64,000 nucleotides of DNA from Aquimarina algicola. GTDB taxonomy: Bacteria; Bacteroidota; Bacteroidia; Flavobacteriales; Flavobacteriaceae. The stretch covers positions 124,001 through 188,000 of the forward strand of contig NZ_VFWZ01000008.1 in the NCBI RefSeq assembly GCF_006443095.1, in the 5' to 3' direction. The stretch's first letter is position 1, and every line of letters begins with the position of its first letter. The translations under genes were made by a program, and so were the position numbers. Shown here in pieces: positions 25,903-35,279 of the stretch. The notes beneath the pieces were generated by a model. The model did no database searches, had not been told where the DNA came from, and saw only the letters and a list, made by a program, of their open reading frames with translations.

Positions 25903-26550
25903 ATGGAAATAGACCACATATTTATATTTTCCAGTAATGATGGAAAAGAAGCTGAACATTTGGTTGACTTTGGTTTGACTGAAGGGAGCAGTCGACTTCA
26001 TCCGGGACAAGGAACCACAAATCGAAAATTCTACTTCGAAAACTTTTTTTTGGAGATACTTTGGGTTGTAAATGAGGAAGAAATTCAAAGTGAATTGACT
26101 TCTAAAACAAAACTATGGGAGCGTTCTCAATTTGAAAAAAACGGACATTCACCTTTTGGTTTGTGTCTTATAAATTCAGAATCAACCGACAAACTTTTTG
26201 AAAAGAGTGAAATTTACCAGCCGAATTATTTTCCAGAAGGAATGTCGATTGATATAATTACGAATGAAAAACACCCACAATTCCCCTGGACATTTAGGCT
26301 TCCTTACAGAGACAAAAAGAAAGCTTATGATGAACCAACCAAACACTCAAATGGAATAAAACTTCTGACTCGGACTGAGTTTGAAATACCAATAAATAAT
26401 AATCAACCAAAATTTAATACTCATTTTCGTGAGATTGATAATATTGAATTTAAAAAAGGGAATAAAATGCATCTAACCCTTGAATTTGACAATACTAATC
26501 AAGGAAAATCAAGAGAGTTTACAGCGCTAAACTTGACGATTAAGTATTAA
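25903..26550 (+). CDS. Glyoxalase-like (VOC) domain protein
   Basis: 215 residues from the ATG at 25903 (MEIDHIFIFSSNDGKEAEHL); the upstream TTG at 25882 adds a poor leader. The vicinal-oxygen-chelate start (DHIFIF, His at residue 4) is followed by NRKFYFENFFLEILWV with a metal-ligand type Glu and FGLCLI. The C-terminal half (FPWTFRLPYRDKK..HLTLEFDN) is a second VOC-like half. A metal-dependent enzyme or resistance protein is possible; the substrate is unknown. G+C is slightly higher than its neighbours, suggesting a separate origin. Confidence 0.65.
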   Translation: MEIDHIFIFSSNDGKEAEHLVDFGLTEGSSRLHPGQGTTNRKFYFENFFLEILWVVNEEEIQSELTSKTKLWERSQFEKNGHSPFGLCLINSESTDKLFEKSEIYQPNYFPEGMSIDIITNEKHPQFPWTFRLPYRDKKKAYDEPTKHSNGIKLLTRTEFEIPINNNQPKFNTHFREIDNIEFKKGNKMHLTLEFDNTNQGKSREFTALNLTIKY

Positions 26551-26752
26551 ATAAAAATTCTTTATAAGCAGAAGATTTTTATATAATTGGAGATAGACCT
26601 GTTTTTACTAACAAAGTGCAGCTCAAAAACAATTAGTATGTAATCAAATGTTACTAACAAAAACACTTGATCTCGTAACCTCTTAATTTATAAAATTCAC
26701 TAATTATTTTAATTTTATAAGGGTTTTTATTTGCCATAAGTAGTAAAGATAA

Positions 26753-26999
26753 TTATTGCTGGTTGTAAATTATGGCAAAGTCTTTTGTGAAATCAGAGAA
26801 TTTTACTTTTCCCAAAGTGGGTTCGTACTTATAGATTACTATCATATCGTTGAGTTTCTTGCAAGGCTACATAGTCTTCTGTAATCCATGGGTTCATTCC
26901 AACTTGTAGTGAACCTTCCAGATACTATACACTTGTTACAATGACCTATTTCAAATCAGGTTTTCCTATAGCTACACCAAGTATTTTTGTAATTTCATA
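26753..26999 (-). pseudogene. Decayed NmrA/SDR-family gene remnant
   Basis: The minus strand reads EITKILGVAIGKPDLK, stop, VIVTSV, stop, then YLEGSLQVGMNPWITED and YVALQETQRYDSNL, stop. In a shifted frame it continues PTLGKVKFSDFTKDFAIIYN and terminates. This matches the C-terminal part of NmrA-like NAD(P)-binding proteins, broken by two or three in-frame stops and one frameshift. No N-terminal part is present, so the gene is both truncated and degraded. Confidence 0.6.
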
Positions 27000-27002
27000 A
27001 AA

Positions 27003-28271
27003 CTATTTTTCCTTTATATCATTAATAACCCATTCCATCACATTGTCTATTCCTTTAGAAAAACTTTCCCAATCATATTCAATTAACACATCAGGTTGTA
27101 CTCCTTGCGTTATTTGGTCTTGAAATCTAAAAAGACGTTTTGAGTAGGTCACAATCATTTCTGAATTTGGAAGTACAAACTGTCCCATGTCTTGATAACC
27201 GGTAGGGTTAGAACCCGTAGGTTCTCCAACGATTTTTGCATTTAGAATTTGTCTGAATTGTGAAGCATTACTCGTAGCGGCAGAAAAAGTTACTTTGTCT
27301 GTTAAGACATAAACACCTGATTTCCAATCAATACTATCAGAAAGATTGAGGTAGTAAGCTAAGAACGTACCTACAAAAAAGTCGCCACCGCCATTATTCC
27401 TTAAATCGATGACTATTTGTTTTATATTATTCTTTTTAATAAAAGTCAAAATAGACTCTCCAAAAGATTCCATTTCGGTAAAAGAAGGATAGCTTTGAAA
27501 TTTTATATAAACTGCTTTGGTATCTCGTATAGGGCTGAACCATAAGAAATCATGTTTTGAGTCAGCTGGTTTTTCTAACCCTGGAATTACAGTTTTAATA
27601 GATTGAAATTCTGTATTCTCGTAATAATCTTTATTGCTTATAGCTTTTAATGAGGCCTTTGTTTTCTTATTGTTGTTATCTAAAAAAGTAAATTCAGCCT
27701 CAAATTTTTGTTTTGTTAATTGTAAGCCATACAAAAATTCTACATTCATTAAGTTTTGCTTTGTTCTATGTATTTTAGATTGATCATTTTCTACATATTG
27801 TGCAATTTCACCAATTTTTTCAGCTATTTCATTGATTGAGATACCATCAATACTTGCTAAAGTTGTGCCTAGGAGATTTTTGTGTTCAAGAGTTGTTTTA
27901 ATGACTTTCCAGTGTTGATTTGTATAATGAACTTCTATTGGGAATTTGTGCATTTCGATACCTTTAGCTAAAAATGAGGTATGACCATCTCCAATTTTTC
28001 TAGTTAATCGCATTAAATCAATGATTACATCTATATTGGTTTTTTTATTCAATTTTGATTTTATTTGCTGTAATTCTTCTTCAAATTCAACTTTGCTAAT
28101 TTTATTATATAAGTCTATATGATATTTTTCGAGATTGATTTTATATAAATCGATGTCTTCAGACCAATGTTCAACATTAGCAGACTGAAAGCAAACGTTA
28201 ACAGGAGTAGTTTGGGAGCAACCACTTAAAGTGATTAATAGCAATAAGGTAGTAATTAAAAATCTGATCAT
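27003..28271 (-). CDS. S41 family peptidase (C-terminal processing type), lipoprotein
   Basis: 422 residues. Lipoprotein signal LLLLITLSGC (Cys18). The catalytic S41 core has VIDLRNNGGGDFFVG, YVLTDKVTFSAATSNAS with the catalytic Ser in TFSAA, and GEPTGSNPTG, then an extended tail. An N-terminal helical region is followed by a PDZ-like segment (LASIDGISINEIAEKIG). It is exported, probably a periplasmic or outer-membrane-anchored peptidase. The expected downstream Lys/Gln of the catalytic tetrad could not be placed by eye. Single gene, on the strand opposite to most of its neighbours. Confidence 0.85.
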   Translation of the reverse strand: MIRFLITTLLLLITLSGCSQTTPVNVCFQSANVEHWSEDIDLYKINLEKYHIDLYNKISKVEFEEELQQIKSKLNKKTNIDVIIDLMRLTRKIGDGHTSFLAKGIEMHKFPIEVHYTNQHWKVIKTTLEHKNLLGTTLASIDGISINEIAEKIGEIAQYVENDQSKIHRTKQNLMNVEFLYGLQLTKQKFEAEFTFLDNNNKKTKASLKAISNKDYYENTEFQSIKTVIPGLEKPADSKHDFLWFSPIRDTKAVYIKFQSYPSFTEMESFGESILTFIKKNNIKQIVIDLRNNGGGDFFVGTFLAYYLNLSDSIDWKSGVYVLTDKVTFSAATSNASQFRQILNAKIVGEPTGSNPTGYQDMGQFVLPNSEMIVTYSKRLFRFQDQITQGVQPDVLIEYDWESFSKGIDNVMEWVINDIKEK

Positions 28272-28438
28272 AAATTATTCTGTTTATATTTTAATTATAT
28301 GAAATATGCTTTATTTGTATCTGGTTACATAGTTTGGTATTTAACTTTGCATATACGCATCAAACTGAAAATTTACGAGGATTTTTAATAGTAAGGACAA
28401 TAAGTAATTGGTAACCATTATTATGAGGAGTTTTTTAT

Positions 28439-29089
28439 TTAGTAATAATACATTTCTAATTCATCAAAGTCTTTTATTTCAGATAGTTTTATTAGGTTTT
28501 CTATTGTAATAGTACTCCATGTTTCCTTAAATTTTTCTTCACCGCCTTCATCATTATCATTAATATTCTCTTTGATTAATTTCTTTTTAGTCAAAAAGTT
28601 AATACTTGTTATTTCGTTTACTATTGGTCCATGATTACTGCTTGCATCATACCCGATTAATTCAAAGTTAGAATTTTGAAATCTGAAAGTGTATTTCCAA
28701 TATCCGTATCTTCCATGTCCGTAATGCACAAATAATTTATTATTTTTAATTTCAATCCATAATTCGGGTGGAAAATAAACGCCACCATCCTCATTTTCGG
28801 ATGAAAAACAGTTATAGTTTTTATCGGCAATTTGATAACCTTTTTCGTTTTTAAATAGTACAATAATTCCACGTCTGTTTCTATCGACTTTTTTGTCAAA
28901 TCGATTTGTAACAATATTAACCGGGTCAGTTTTTTTGGTTATCAAAACACAATCTTCTAATCCATCTTTATTTAAGTCACCAAAATATTTTTCAAATTCT
29001 ATATATTCTTTAGGGATAAAATCAGAAGGTTTACTATTCTGTGCTTTACAACCAAGAATTGCCAATAGTAAAAAGGGTAATATTTTCAT
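28439..29089 (-). CDS. Lipoprotein with FG-GAP/VCBS-like calcium motif
   Basis: 216 residues. Signal with lipobox LLAILGC (Cys14), so membrane anchored. FEKYFGDLNKDGLEDCVLI near 33-51 is a VCBS/FG-GAP type calcium-binding repeat (DxNxDGxxD). The remainder has strand-rich segments (LWIEIKNNKLFVHYGHGRYGYWKYTFRF) and an acidic tail. Similar small proteins are common in Bacteroidota genomes; their function is unknown. It lies 167 nt upstream of the S41 peptidase on the same strand. Confidence 0.65.
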   Translation of the reverse strand: MKILPFLLLAILGCKAQNSKPSDFIPKEYIEFEKYFGDLNKDGLEDCVLITKKTDPVNIVTNRFDKKVDRNRRGIIVLFKNEKGYQIADKNYNCFSSENEDGGVYFPPELWIEIKNNKLFVHYGHGRYGYWKYTFRFQNSNFELIGYDASSNHGPIVNEITSINFLTKKKLIKENINDNDEGGEEKFKETWSTITIENLIKLSEIKDFDELEMYYY

Positions 29090-29440
29090 GATTACTTGCT
29101 TTATGATCTTCTAATGTAATGCTTTCTATTAAACTAGTTTGATAATTGCACATATTAATAGAAGATTTAAAATTAGCTTTATAAATACTAATCTAAGCTA
29201 ATGGTCTTTATAAAACATATTTTAATGTGATTTTATACCTTGTTGAATGCTGGTGCTATTTATCTCTTTCAATATTTCTTGAATTTGTGTATTATATAAT
29301 ATTCTTTTTAGGATGCAGGCACATATACAATAGAAACAAATAACGATGATAAGTTGTACGTAATAATTGATAATTTTAGAAGGCATAAAAACTTAGTAAG
29401 AAGTGTAACATATATAACAATTTGATAGTCTTAGAGATAG
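29090..29440. other. Intergenic region with a short coding-like tail
   Basis: Divergent region of 351 nt. At 29312-29425 a + strand frame of 37 codons without a start (DAGTYTIETNNDDKLYVIID..) ends in TGA and may be a leftover gene tail. No other structure was seen. Confidence 0.35.
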
Positions 29441-30544
29441 ATGCTACAACAAATGACGAAAAGATCAATATCATTTACTACAATTCTGGTTATTGTTTTA
29501 TTCTTTTTGCTTCCAAAAGCATTCGGTCAAACAGTGTCAGAACCATTTGAATTTAAATTTGATAATAAAATATTAAGAGGATTAATTGAAAAACCACAAA
29601 ATAAACAGACTAAGGCCATCGTAATTCTTATTCCGGGATACGGTAAAACTGATTTTGTTGAAGGGAACTGGTACTCTACATTAAGGAAGAAACTAGTAGC
29701 ATCTGGACTTACAGTAGTTTTCTGGGATAAAATGGGATGTGGTAATAGTGATGGCAAGTTTGATAGCAATCAACCTGTAAAAAACTCAGCCGATGAGGGT
29801 ATTGCAGCAATCCAGAAGATCAAAAAGTTGAATATTCCCGGTTCTGAGAAGATAGGCTTTTGGGGTATTAGTAGGGCAGGTTGGATTATTCCCTTAATCA
29901 ATGAGCAGTTTCCAATCGACTTTTGGATTTCTGTAAGTGGTACAGATGACAAAGAAAACTTTGGATACCTTCTGAAATCAAATTTAATCATTGAAGGAAA
30001 AAACAAAGAAGAAGCTCACGAGTTATACAAGTCATGGATGCTTGGACACAAACTATTTTGTACACAAGGTAATGTAGAGGATTATGAAAGCGCGATTCGA
30101 CCATTAAAACTTGATAGCCTTAGCCGTAAATTATTTGGATACTCGAACATTTCTAAGATTACTCAAGAAGACAAGGAAATATACTTACAAGAACAAAAAC
30201 AATATACTAGCAAAGGACACTTTGATGTAGAAAGCGGCTTATGGGTTTATATAGATGATTTTGACAAAATATTACAAAAGATAAATGCCCCGGTTTTAGC
30301 ATTGTTTGGCGCAAACGATTCACAAGTAGACTGGCGTAAAACCAAAGAGTTATACCAAGAAACAATTGGTGTTAACCCAAATTCAACATTAACGACAAAG
30401 GTTTTTCAAAACTGCAACCATGTATTACAACAATGTGTCACTTGTGGATGGCGTGAAGATCTATCTGCCTCAAAATGGCAAGCCTGTGATCAATATTATG
30501 AAACAATGATAAGCTGGTTAGAACAACATAAATTTATAGAATAA
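29441..30544 (+). CDS. Exported alpha/beta hydrolase (S33-like)
   Basis: 367 residues; the start at 29441 is taken, and the ATG at 29453 is equally possible. Signal peptide to about residue 29 (LFFLLPKAFGQ). Core IVILIPGYGKTDFVEGNWY, DKMGCGNSDG, nucleophile elbow GISRAG near 145, ALFGANDSQVDW near 285 and CNHVLQQ with the catalytic His near 325. The fold matches serine aminopeptidase S33-like hydrolases. A Cys-rich C-terminus (CVTCGW..ACDQYY) is unusual. Probably periplasmic. Confidence 0.8.
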   Translation: MLQQMTKRSISFTTILVIVLFFLLPKAFGQTVSEPFEFKFDNKILRGLIEKPQNKQTKAIVILIPGYGKTDFVEGNWYSTLRKKLVASGLTVVFWDKMGCGNSDGKFDSNQPVKNSADEGIAAIQKIKKLNIPGSEKIGFWGISRAGWIIPLINEQFPIDFWISVSGTDDKENFGYLLKSNLIIEGKNKEEAHELYKSWMLGHKLFCTQGNVEDYESAIRPLKLDSLSRKLFGYSNISKITQEDKEIYLQEQKQYTSKGHFDVESGLWVYIDDFDKILQKINAPVLALFGANDSQVDWRKTKELYQETIGVNPNSTLTTKVFQNCNHVLQQCVTCGWREDLSASKWQACDQYYETMISWLEQHKFIE

Positions 30545-30837
30545 TAATTACCGAGCTTGATTCATCAACCTGAACCTTATCTAGAAACGAATAGAAATGT
30601 ATGATACTAGTGTCGCAAAAAATAGTAGATATTTAAGATAGATAAAACATATTTATGCAATGAAAATGGGAGATATAATGTTTAGATTAAAAATCATGCT
30701 CTGGAGCGATAAATGATTTTTTAGGAAGAGAATTAATTCATTATCACTAAATAAAAAAGCTTATAACACTTAATAAAGAATAAAAAAATGGTGTTTAACC
30801 AAACGTTGCATTCAATACTCAGATAGGACTATAAAGG

Positions 30838-31311
30838 ATGAAACAGAATAAGACAGTATTAATCAGTGGTATTATTATTATGATGATGATTTGCTTTTCA
30901 TTTATGGATACATATGCACAAGATTTAGAAAAACATCAATGGGAAAATAGGGTTTTGATTATTAAAACATTAGATAAGACATCAAAAAAATACCAAAAAC
31001 AAGTAAAAGAGTTTCAAAATTCAATTGAAGGATTGATTGACAGAAAATTTGTATTGTATAAAATCATTAAAAATGATTTCACATTGATAAATTATAAGGA
31101 TAGTATATTGAATACTTCAGGAAAGATCTCAAAAAAACTAACTACTAAAACTTTAAACAAGAAAGAAAGTTTTGAAATCATTTTAATAGGTCTAGACGGA
31201 CAGATAAAACTTCGACAGGTAGAAGTATTAACAAAAGAAGATCTTTTTAAAATAGTAGATGCAATGCCAATGAGAAAAAACGAACTAAAACAGAATAAAT
31301 TGAAAAATTAA
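30838..31311 (+). CDS. DUF4174 domain protein, exported
   Basis: 157 residues, signal peptide 1-27 (MDTYAQ). The mature protein fits DUF4174: DLEKHQWENRVLIIKTL at the start, then IGLDGQIKLRQVEVLTKEDLF and the closing DAMPMRKNE. The family has a thioredoxin-like fold without the CxxC motif; function unknown. Preceded by GTGTTTAACCAAACGTTGC, which resembles the ends of the cassette elements. Confidence 0.75.
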   Translation: MKQNKTVLISGIIIMMMICFSFMDTYAQDLEKHQWENRVLIIKTLDKTSKKYQKQVKEFQNSIEGLIDRKFVLYKIIKNDFTLINYKDSILNTSGKISKKLTTKTLNKKESFEIILIGLDGQIKLRQVEVLTKEDLFKIVDAMPMRKNELKQNKLKN

Positions 31312-31477
31312 AAATACCATAGTACAAAATAATATTCTATCCAGATTTGTTTAAAGAAAATACGGGAGATCCATATCAAAAAGAATTCCGTTGATCTGTA
31401 ATAGGTCTATAACATTTTGCAAAAATTCTGTAAAAAAATATCTAAATTGAGCTACAAACTATCAAAGCCTTTACAAA

Positions 31478-31666
31478 ATGAAAAAAATAACTAAAAGAAA
31501 ATCATTACTTCTATTATCTATTGGAATGGTTATAATTGCGACCTCACAAGTATTTAGTCAATATTTTGAAATACCTGATATGGCAAAAGGTTCTTTTATA
31601 GGTGTTGGAATTGGATTATTACTTACATCTTTGATTTTTGGAAAATTCAAAACGGAGGATAGTTAA
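31478..31666 (+). CDS. Small membrane protein (62 aa)
   Basis: 62 residues with two hydrophobic helices (LLLLSIGMVIIATSQVF and GSFIGVGIGLLLTSLIFG) and a basic N-terminus, an integral membrane microprotein. No family recognised. It lies 95 nt before the PQQ-propeller lipoprotein gene. Confidence 0.55.
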   Translation: MKKITKRKSLLLLSIGMVIIATSQVFSQYFEIPDMAKGSFIGVGIGLLLTSLIFGKFKTEDS

Positions 31667-31760
31667 TATCATTAAAACCAAAAAGTTTATTTGTAAAGTT
31701 CATTTCGTGATCGATTGAACAAATTAGAATTTAGTATTGAAAAGCATATCACAAACAAAG

Positions 31761-33050
31761 ATGAAAAACATGTTGCCAACACTTATCAAATTGGTATTTA
31801 GAATAAAAATATATGTTTTTTCCTTTTTAACTTTTATATCAGTAAGCTGTAATAGTGTCAAATGGCATACTTTTCAAGCCAATAATCAAAGGACAGGTTT
31901 TGTTGATAGGCCAGAAGTTCGAACACCAGAAATTAAATGGAAAACTTATATTGGGATACAAGGTTATTTAAATAATACAATCATTAATTCCGGCGATGTT
32001 TATGTAGGAAGTTCTGGTAATACGCATAACCAACCTGATAGTTTAGATGGAATTTACAGTATAAAAAAATCAACAGGAAAGATAAACTGGCATTTTAAAA
32101 CGTTGACAGATGCTAATGGTGTAGCTTTCTCAAAAAATAAAATTTATGCCACTAGTGATGATGGATATTTAAGATGTATTAGTGCTGGTGATGGAAAAGA
32201 AATATGGAGTATTCAGAGAGAAGGAGAACTCTACTCGCAACCATTGGTTATCAATAATTCGGTAATAATAGGGGATGCTACTGGTGTAATCTTAATAATA
32301 GATATAAATTCTGGTAAAATAATCAAGGAGAATAAAGTAGCTTCGTCTAACGTGAGAGGAGGTTTATCTTCTGATGGAGAAAATATTTATGCCACCTTTG
32401 TCGAGGGGGTTATTGCCTGTTTAGATAAAAACGGAAACCTTAAATGGAAAGTAAAAGGGGAATTCAATGATCAGTTTGGTGAAGATTTTTATGGGATCTA
32501 TGCGTCACCAACGATTTATGACAATAATTTGATTGTACCTTTTATTCGTTCTACATATTATGATACACCTGCAGTATATGCATACAATAAAACCAATGGA
32601 GAATTAGTCTGGAGAGCGACTGATAATAGTGGTGATACAAGTGGAAATGTTAGAAGTTCTGTCGCTATTGCCAACGGTTATATATATTATGGATCTACTT
32701 ACTCAAACACACTTACAAGGTTAAATTTAGCAGATGGGATATTGGTAAACGAATATCCTATGGGTAAACCCACACATCCCCATTGGCCATCACCTGTTAT
32801 CGCAAACAATATGTTATATTTAGGCAGGCATGATGGTAGTTTTAATGCATTCGATATAAAAAGTAATACACTGATTTGGCAATTATTTATAGGAGATCAT
32901 AACAACACAAAACAACCAAAAAACAAACATACAGATTGGTGGAATCCACAAAACGGAAGTGTTTATGCTACACCAAGTATTGATGTCGATGGAACAATTT
33001 ATGTTGGTAGTGGAGAAGGTTGGTTATTTGCTATTAGAAATAAAGAATAA
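31761..33050 (+). CDS. PQQ-like beta-propeller lipoprotein
   Basis: 429 residues from the ATG at 31761; the longer frame from a TTG at 31737 is unlikely. Lipobox TFISVSC places it on a membrane. Repeated PQQ/BamB-like blades: WKTYIGIQGYL, GKINWHFKTL, GDGKEIWSI, DKNGNLKWKV, NKTNGELVWRA, KSNTLIWQL and a closing DGTIYVGSGEGWLFAI. No quinone ligand or heme motif, so a structural or binding propeller rather than a dehydrogenase. Confidence 0.8.
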   Translation: MKNMLPTLIKLVFRIKIYVFSFLTFISVSCNSVKWHTFQANNQRTGFVDRPEVRTPEIKWKTYIGIQGYLNNTIINSGDVYVGSSGNTHNQPDSLDGIYSIKKSTGKINWHFKTLTDANGVAFSKNKIYATSDDGYLRCISAGDGKEIWSIQREGELYSQPLVINNSVIIGDATGVILIIDINSGKIIKENKVASSNVRGGLSSDGENIYATFVEGVIACLDKNGNLKWKVKGEFNDQFGEDFYGIYASPTIYDNNLIVPFIRSTYYDTPAVYAYNKTNGELVWRATDNSGDTSGNVRSSVAIANGYIYYGSTYSNTLTRLNLADGILVNEYPMGKPTHPHWPSPVIANNMLYLGRHDGSFNAFDIKSNTLIWQLFIGDHNNTKQPKNKHTDWWNPQNGSVYATPSIDVDGTIYVGSGEGWLFAIRNKE

Positions 33051-33210
33051 CGCTTAGTAATTTTTAAGGTTTTTTTGTATTTATAAAGCCTGCAAACATC
33101 TAAATGAAAATACATATTTTGAGACAACTTTAAAGTGTCAAAAAAAACTATTCAAAAAAGTAAAAGAAAGTTAAATCCCTTATATCAGATTTTTACTTTT
33201 TTAGTTTGGT

Positions 33211-33315
33211 AACAATGTTTAACCAGTAGAACCCTATTATACTATAAGGATATCATATCAGAGCTGTATTAGAAAACAAATTTTTGCAACTTTGTAAAAG
33301 ATATATATTAAAAAC
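33211..33315 (+). repeat. Diverged copy of the promoter-bearing intergenic repeat
   Basis: Shares ACAATGTTTAACC, GTATTAGAAA-CA, then TTTTGCAACTTTG with the copies at 36347 and 49601, with about 30 extra nt in the middle. CAACTTTGT near its end resembles the TAnnTTTG promoter element and lies about 55 nt before the next ATG. Confidence 0.5.
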
Positions 33316-33350
33316 ACCTTTTATATTAAAGGTTGTAGATAATTTGAGAA

Positions 33351-33809
33351 ATGGAAATAATAATCGTAAAGGGCAAAAATAGAAATACTTTAACTTGCAA
33401 AAGAAAAGATGGAACACTGACAAGCCTGAATCTTGGGCCAGATATCCCGAATCACGATATTGCTCATTATGTGGTCGAAAAAGAATTCAATTTAGAAAAT
33501 GGTTTTTATGGAAAGATTAAATCTGGAATGACTATAGAAGAGTTATCTGACAAAGAAATCATAAAAAATTTGGATCCTGAAATTTGGCTATCTGAAATTA
33601 TGACAAGAAATCTTCAATCTATTGGTTCAGGAGCAGCAAAAACTGAACAATTTATTGAGTTAGTAAATTGGGAAGCTCAAAATATTGGTGGAATTAAAGT
33701 TCCTAATATGAATTTGATGGATATTGAAAAAATGAAGTCAGAATTTGGTGAGCTATGTGAAAGATGGAATTTGACACCTGAAAACGGAGAGTTAAAACTA
33801 ATTTTTTAA
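33351..33809 (+). CDS. Hypothetical cytoplasmic protein
   Basis: 152 residues, no signal or membrane segment. The start IIIVKGKNRNTLTCKRKDGT..NLGPDIPNHDIAHYVVE looks like a small beta barrel followed by a helical bundle, a layout seen in an uncharacterised flavobacterial group. No motif identifies an activity. Single-gene unit between two intergenic repeat elements. Confidence 0.6.
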   Translation: MEIIIVKGKNRNTLTCKRKDGTLTSLNLGPDIPNHDIAHYVVEKEFNLENGFYGKIKSGMTIEELSDKEIIKNLDPEIWLSEIMTRNLQSIGSGAAKTEQFIELVNWEAQNIGGIKVPNMNLMDIEKMKSEFGELCERWNLTPENGELKLIF

Positions 33810-33823
33810 TAAAAAACGACATA

Positions 33824-33955
33824 CAACAATAGGTAACCGAAATTGCAATGAATTCTACTACGCTCGAATCTACTCAGAATTGCTAAGACTAATACTTAAT
33901 CCAAAATAATTGCCTAAATTTCCCATGACCGACGACTCAACGAAGACCGTTATAA
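33824..33955 (+). repeat. Cassette-type intergenic element
   Basis: Starts CAACAATAGGTAACCGAAATTGC and ends ACCGTTAT. Between the cores a start-less frame (33913-33984) encodes a protein-like tail RRLNEDRYKELQERKINN before its stop, a stranded gene end. Confidence 0.5.
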
Positions 33956-33986
33956 AGAATTACAAGAAAGGAAAATCAATAATTAA

Positions 33987-35114
33987 ATGAAAATTACATA
34001 TTTACTTACCCTATTTTTCATAACATCCTTCTGTTTTGGACAAAACATTGAAGAACAATATAAAGAAGCTTTATACAACACAGAATATAACAATAATCTA
34101 CAAAGAATTTTTGATGATATCGTTGAAATCAAACCGATTTTTGCGACTGGTGATGATAATAAGGTTTTAAATTACACATTACAGCCTAAATCTGATTTTA
34201 TAATAACTCGAATAGCTTATAGAATAATAGGTACTTTACCTGATGATGATTTAGAGAAGGACGGGAGTATAGAAAGAGTTGTAATTTCTGATTTAATTGG
34301 AACACATCAATTTAAACCTAAAAAATTTTCTATCTATTTAAATTATTATGATGAAAAACTTGATGAAAGAACTATTCCGGACTATCCAAAGACTTGGAAA
34401 GAAATGGATATGGAACTTGATATTATATCACTTTCATTCAAAAGTGCTGTTAATGAAGAATCTAAGAAGTATATAAAAAGAAAAAGAAGTATCTCAATAG
34501 CAAAATTAAAGAATTTAATACATCATAATCCCGAATTAAAAAATATAAGACTTACTTCTTCTCAGAAAGCAGAAATTAAAAAATCTAACTTGATTACAAT
34601 TACAAAAAATATTAATTGGTCTCATAAAGATTTTGATTGTAATGATAACGAAATAGAAATATTAAAATTGAATAGAATATGGGGGGATGATTTTTTGCAA
34701 GGCGCGATGTATAACTTACCAGAATGTATAGAGTCTTTTGATAAATTGAAAAAAATTAGGTTTTCTAATCACGAAATAAACGAAATACCAGAATATTTAT
34801 CTTCCATAAAAACTTTAGAAATAATAAGTTTACCTAAAAACAAAATATCTTCCCTGCCAAAGAATCTGGAAGAATTCACTTCTCTAAAAGAAATTGACGT
34901 AGCTGATAATTTTATTTTAAACCTTCCTGAAACCGTATTTTTTCCATTAGGCATTGTGAAAATTAATTTATCTAATAACTATTTGACCAAAGTGCCTAAA
35001 CAAATCTATAAATTAAAATACTTGACATACATTAATTTGAAAGGAAATAGAATACCTGAAAAAGATATTTTAAAACTAAAAAAGAAATTGAAAAACTGCG
35101 AAATAATTTACTAA
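33987..35114 (+). CDS. Secreted leucine-rich repeat protein
   Basis: 375 residues with a signal peptide (1-18, TSFCFGQ). An N-terminal non-repeat domain of about 200 residues is followed by 5-6 LRR units of bacterial type (LEIISLPKNKISSLPKNLEEFTSL, IDVADNFILNLPE, INLSNNYLTKVPKQIYKL). The C-terminal cap (EKDILKLKKKLKNCEIIY) is shared with the LRR genes at 50.6 and 57.7 kb. Probably a protein-binding exported factor. Confidence 0.8.
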   Translation: MKITYLLTLFFITSFCFGQNIEEQYKEALYNTEYNNNLQRIFDDIVEIKPIFATGDDNKVLNYTLQPKSDFIITRIAYRIIGTLPDDDLEKDGSIERVVISDLIGTHQFKPKKFSIYLNYYDEKLDERTIPDYPKTWKEMDMELDIISLSFKSAVNEESKKYIKRKRSISIAKLKNLIHHNPELKNIRLTSSQKAEIKKSNLITITKNINWSHKDFDCNDNEIEILKLNRIWGDDFLQGAMYNLPECIESFDKLKKIRFSNHEINEIPEYLSSIKTLEIISLPKNKISSLPKNLEEFTSLKEIDVADNFILNLPETVFFPLGIVKINLSNNYLTKVPKQIYKLKYLTYINLKGNRIPEKDILKLKKKLKNCEIIY

Positions 35115-35236
35115 GTAAGTCTCTACAATATTGGCTATAATTAATATGGGTTTTAATACCTAATATAAAGTTTATTACGATTGAATGTTTAACTAGAAAT
35201 AAAGACAAAATCTTTATCACAGAAAAAGGAAAAGGT

Positions 35237-35263
35237 GTTGTTTAAAAACAACTAACGTTAGCA
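35237..35263 (+). repeat. 3' end of a cassette-type element with hairpin
   Basis: A hairpin GTTGTTT-AA-AAACAAC (35237-35252) is followed by AACGTTAGCA. GTTAGCA at 35257-35263 is the exact inverse of the 5' core TGCTAAC seen at 38130 and 58898. Confidence 0.5.
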
Positions 35264-35279
35264 ACAAATTGAAAAGACA

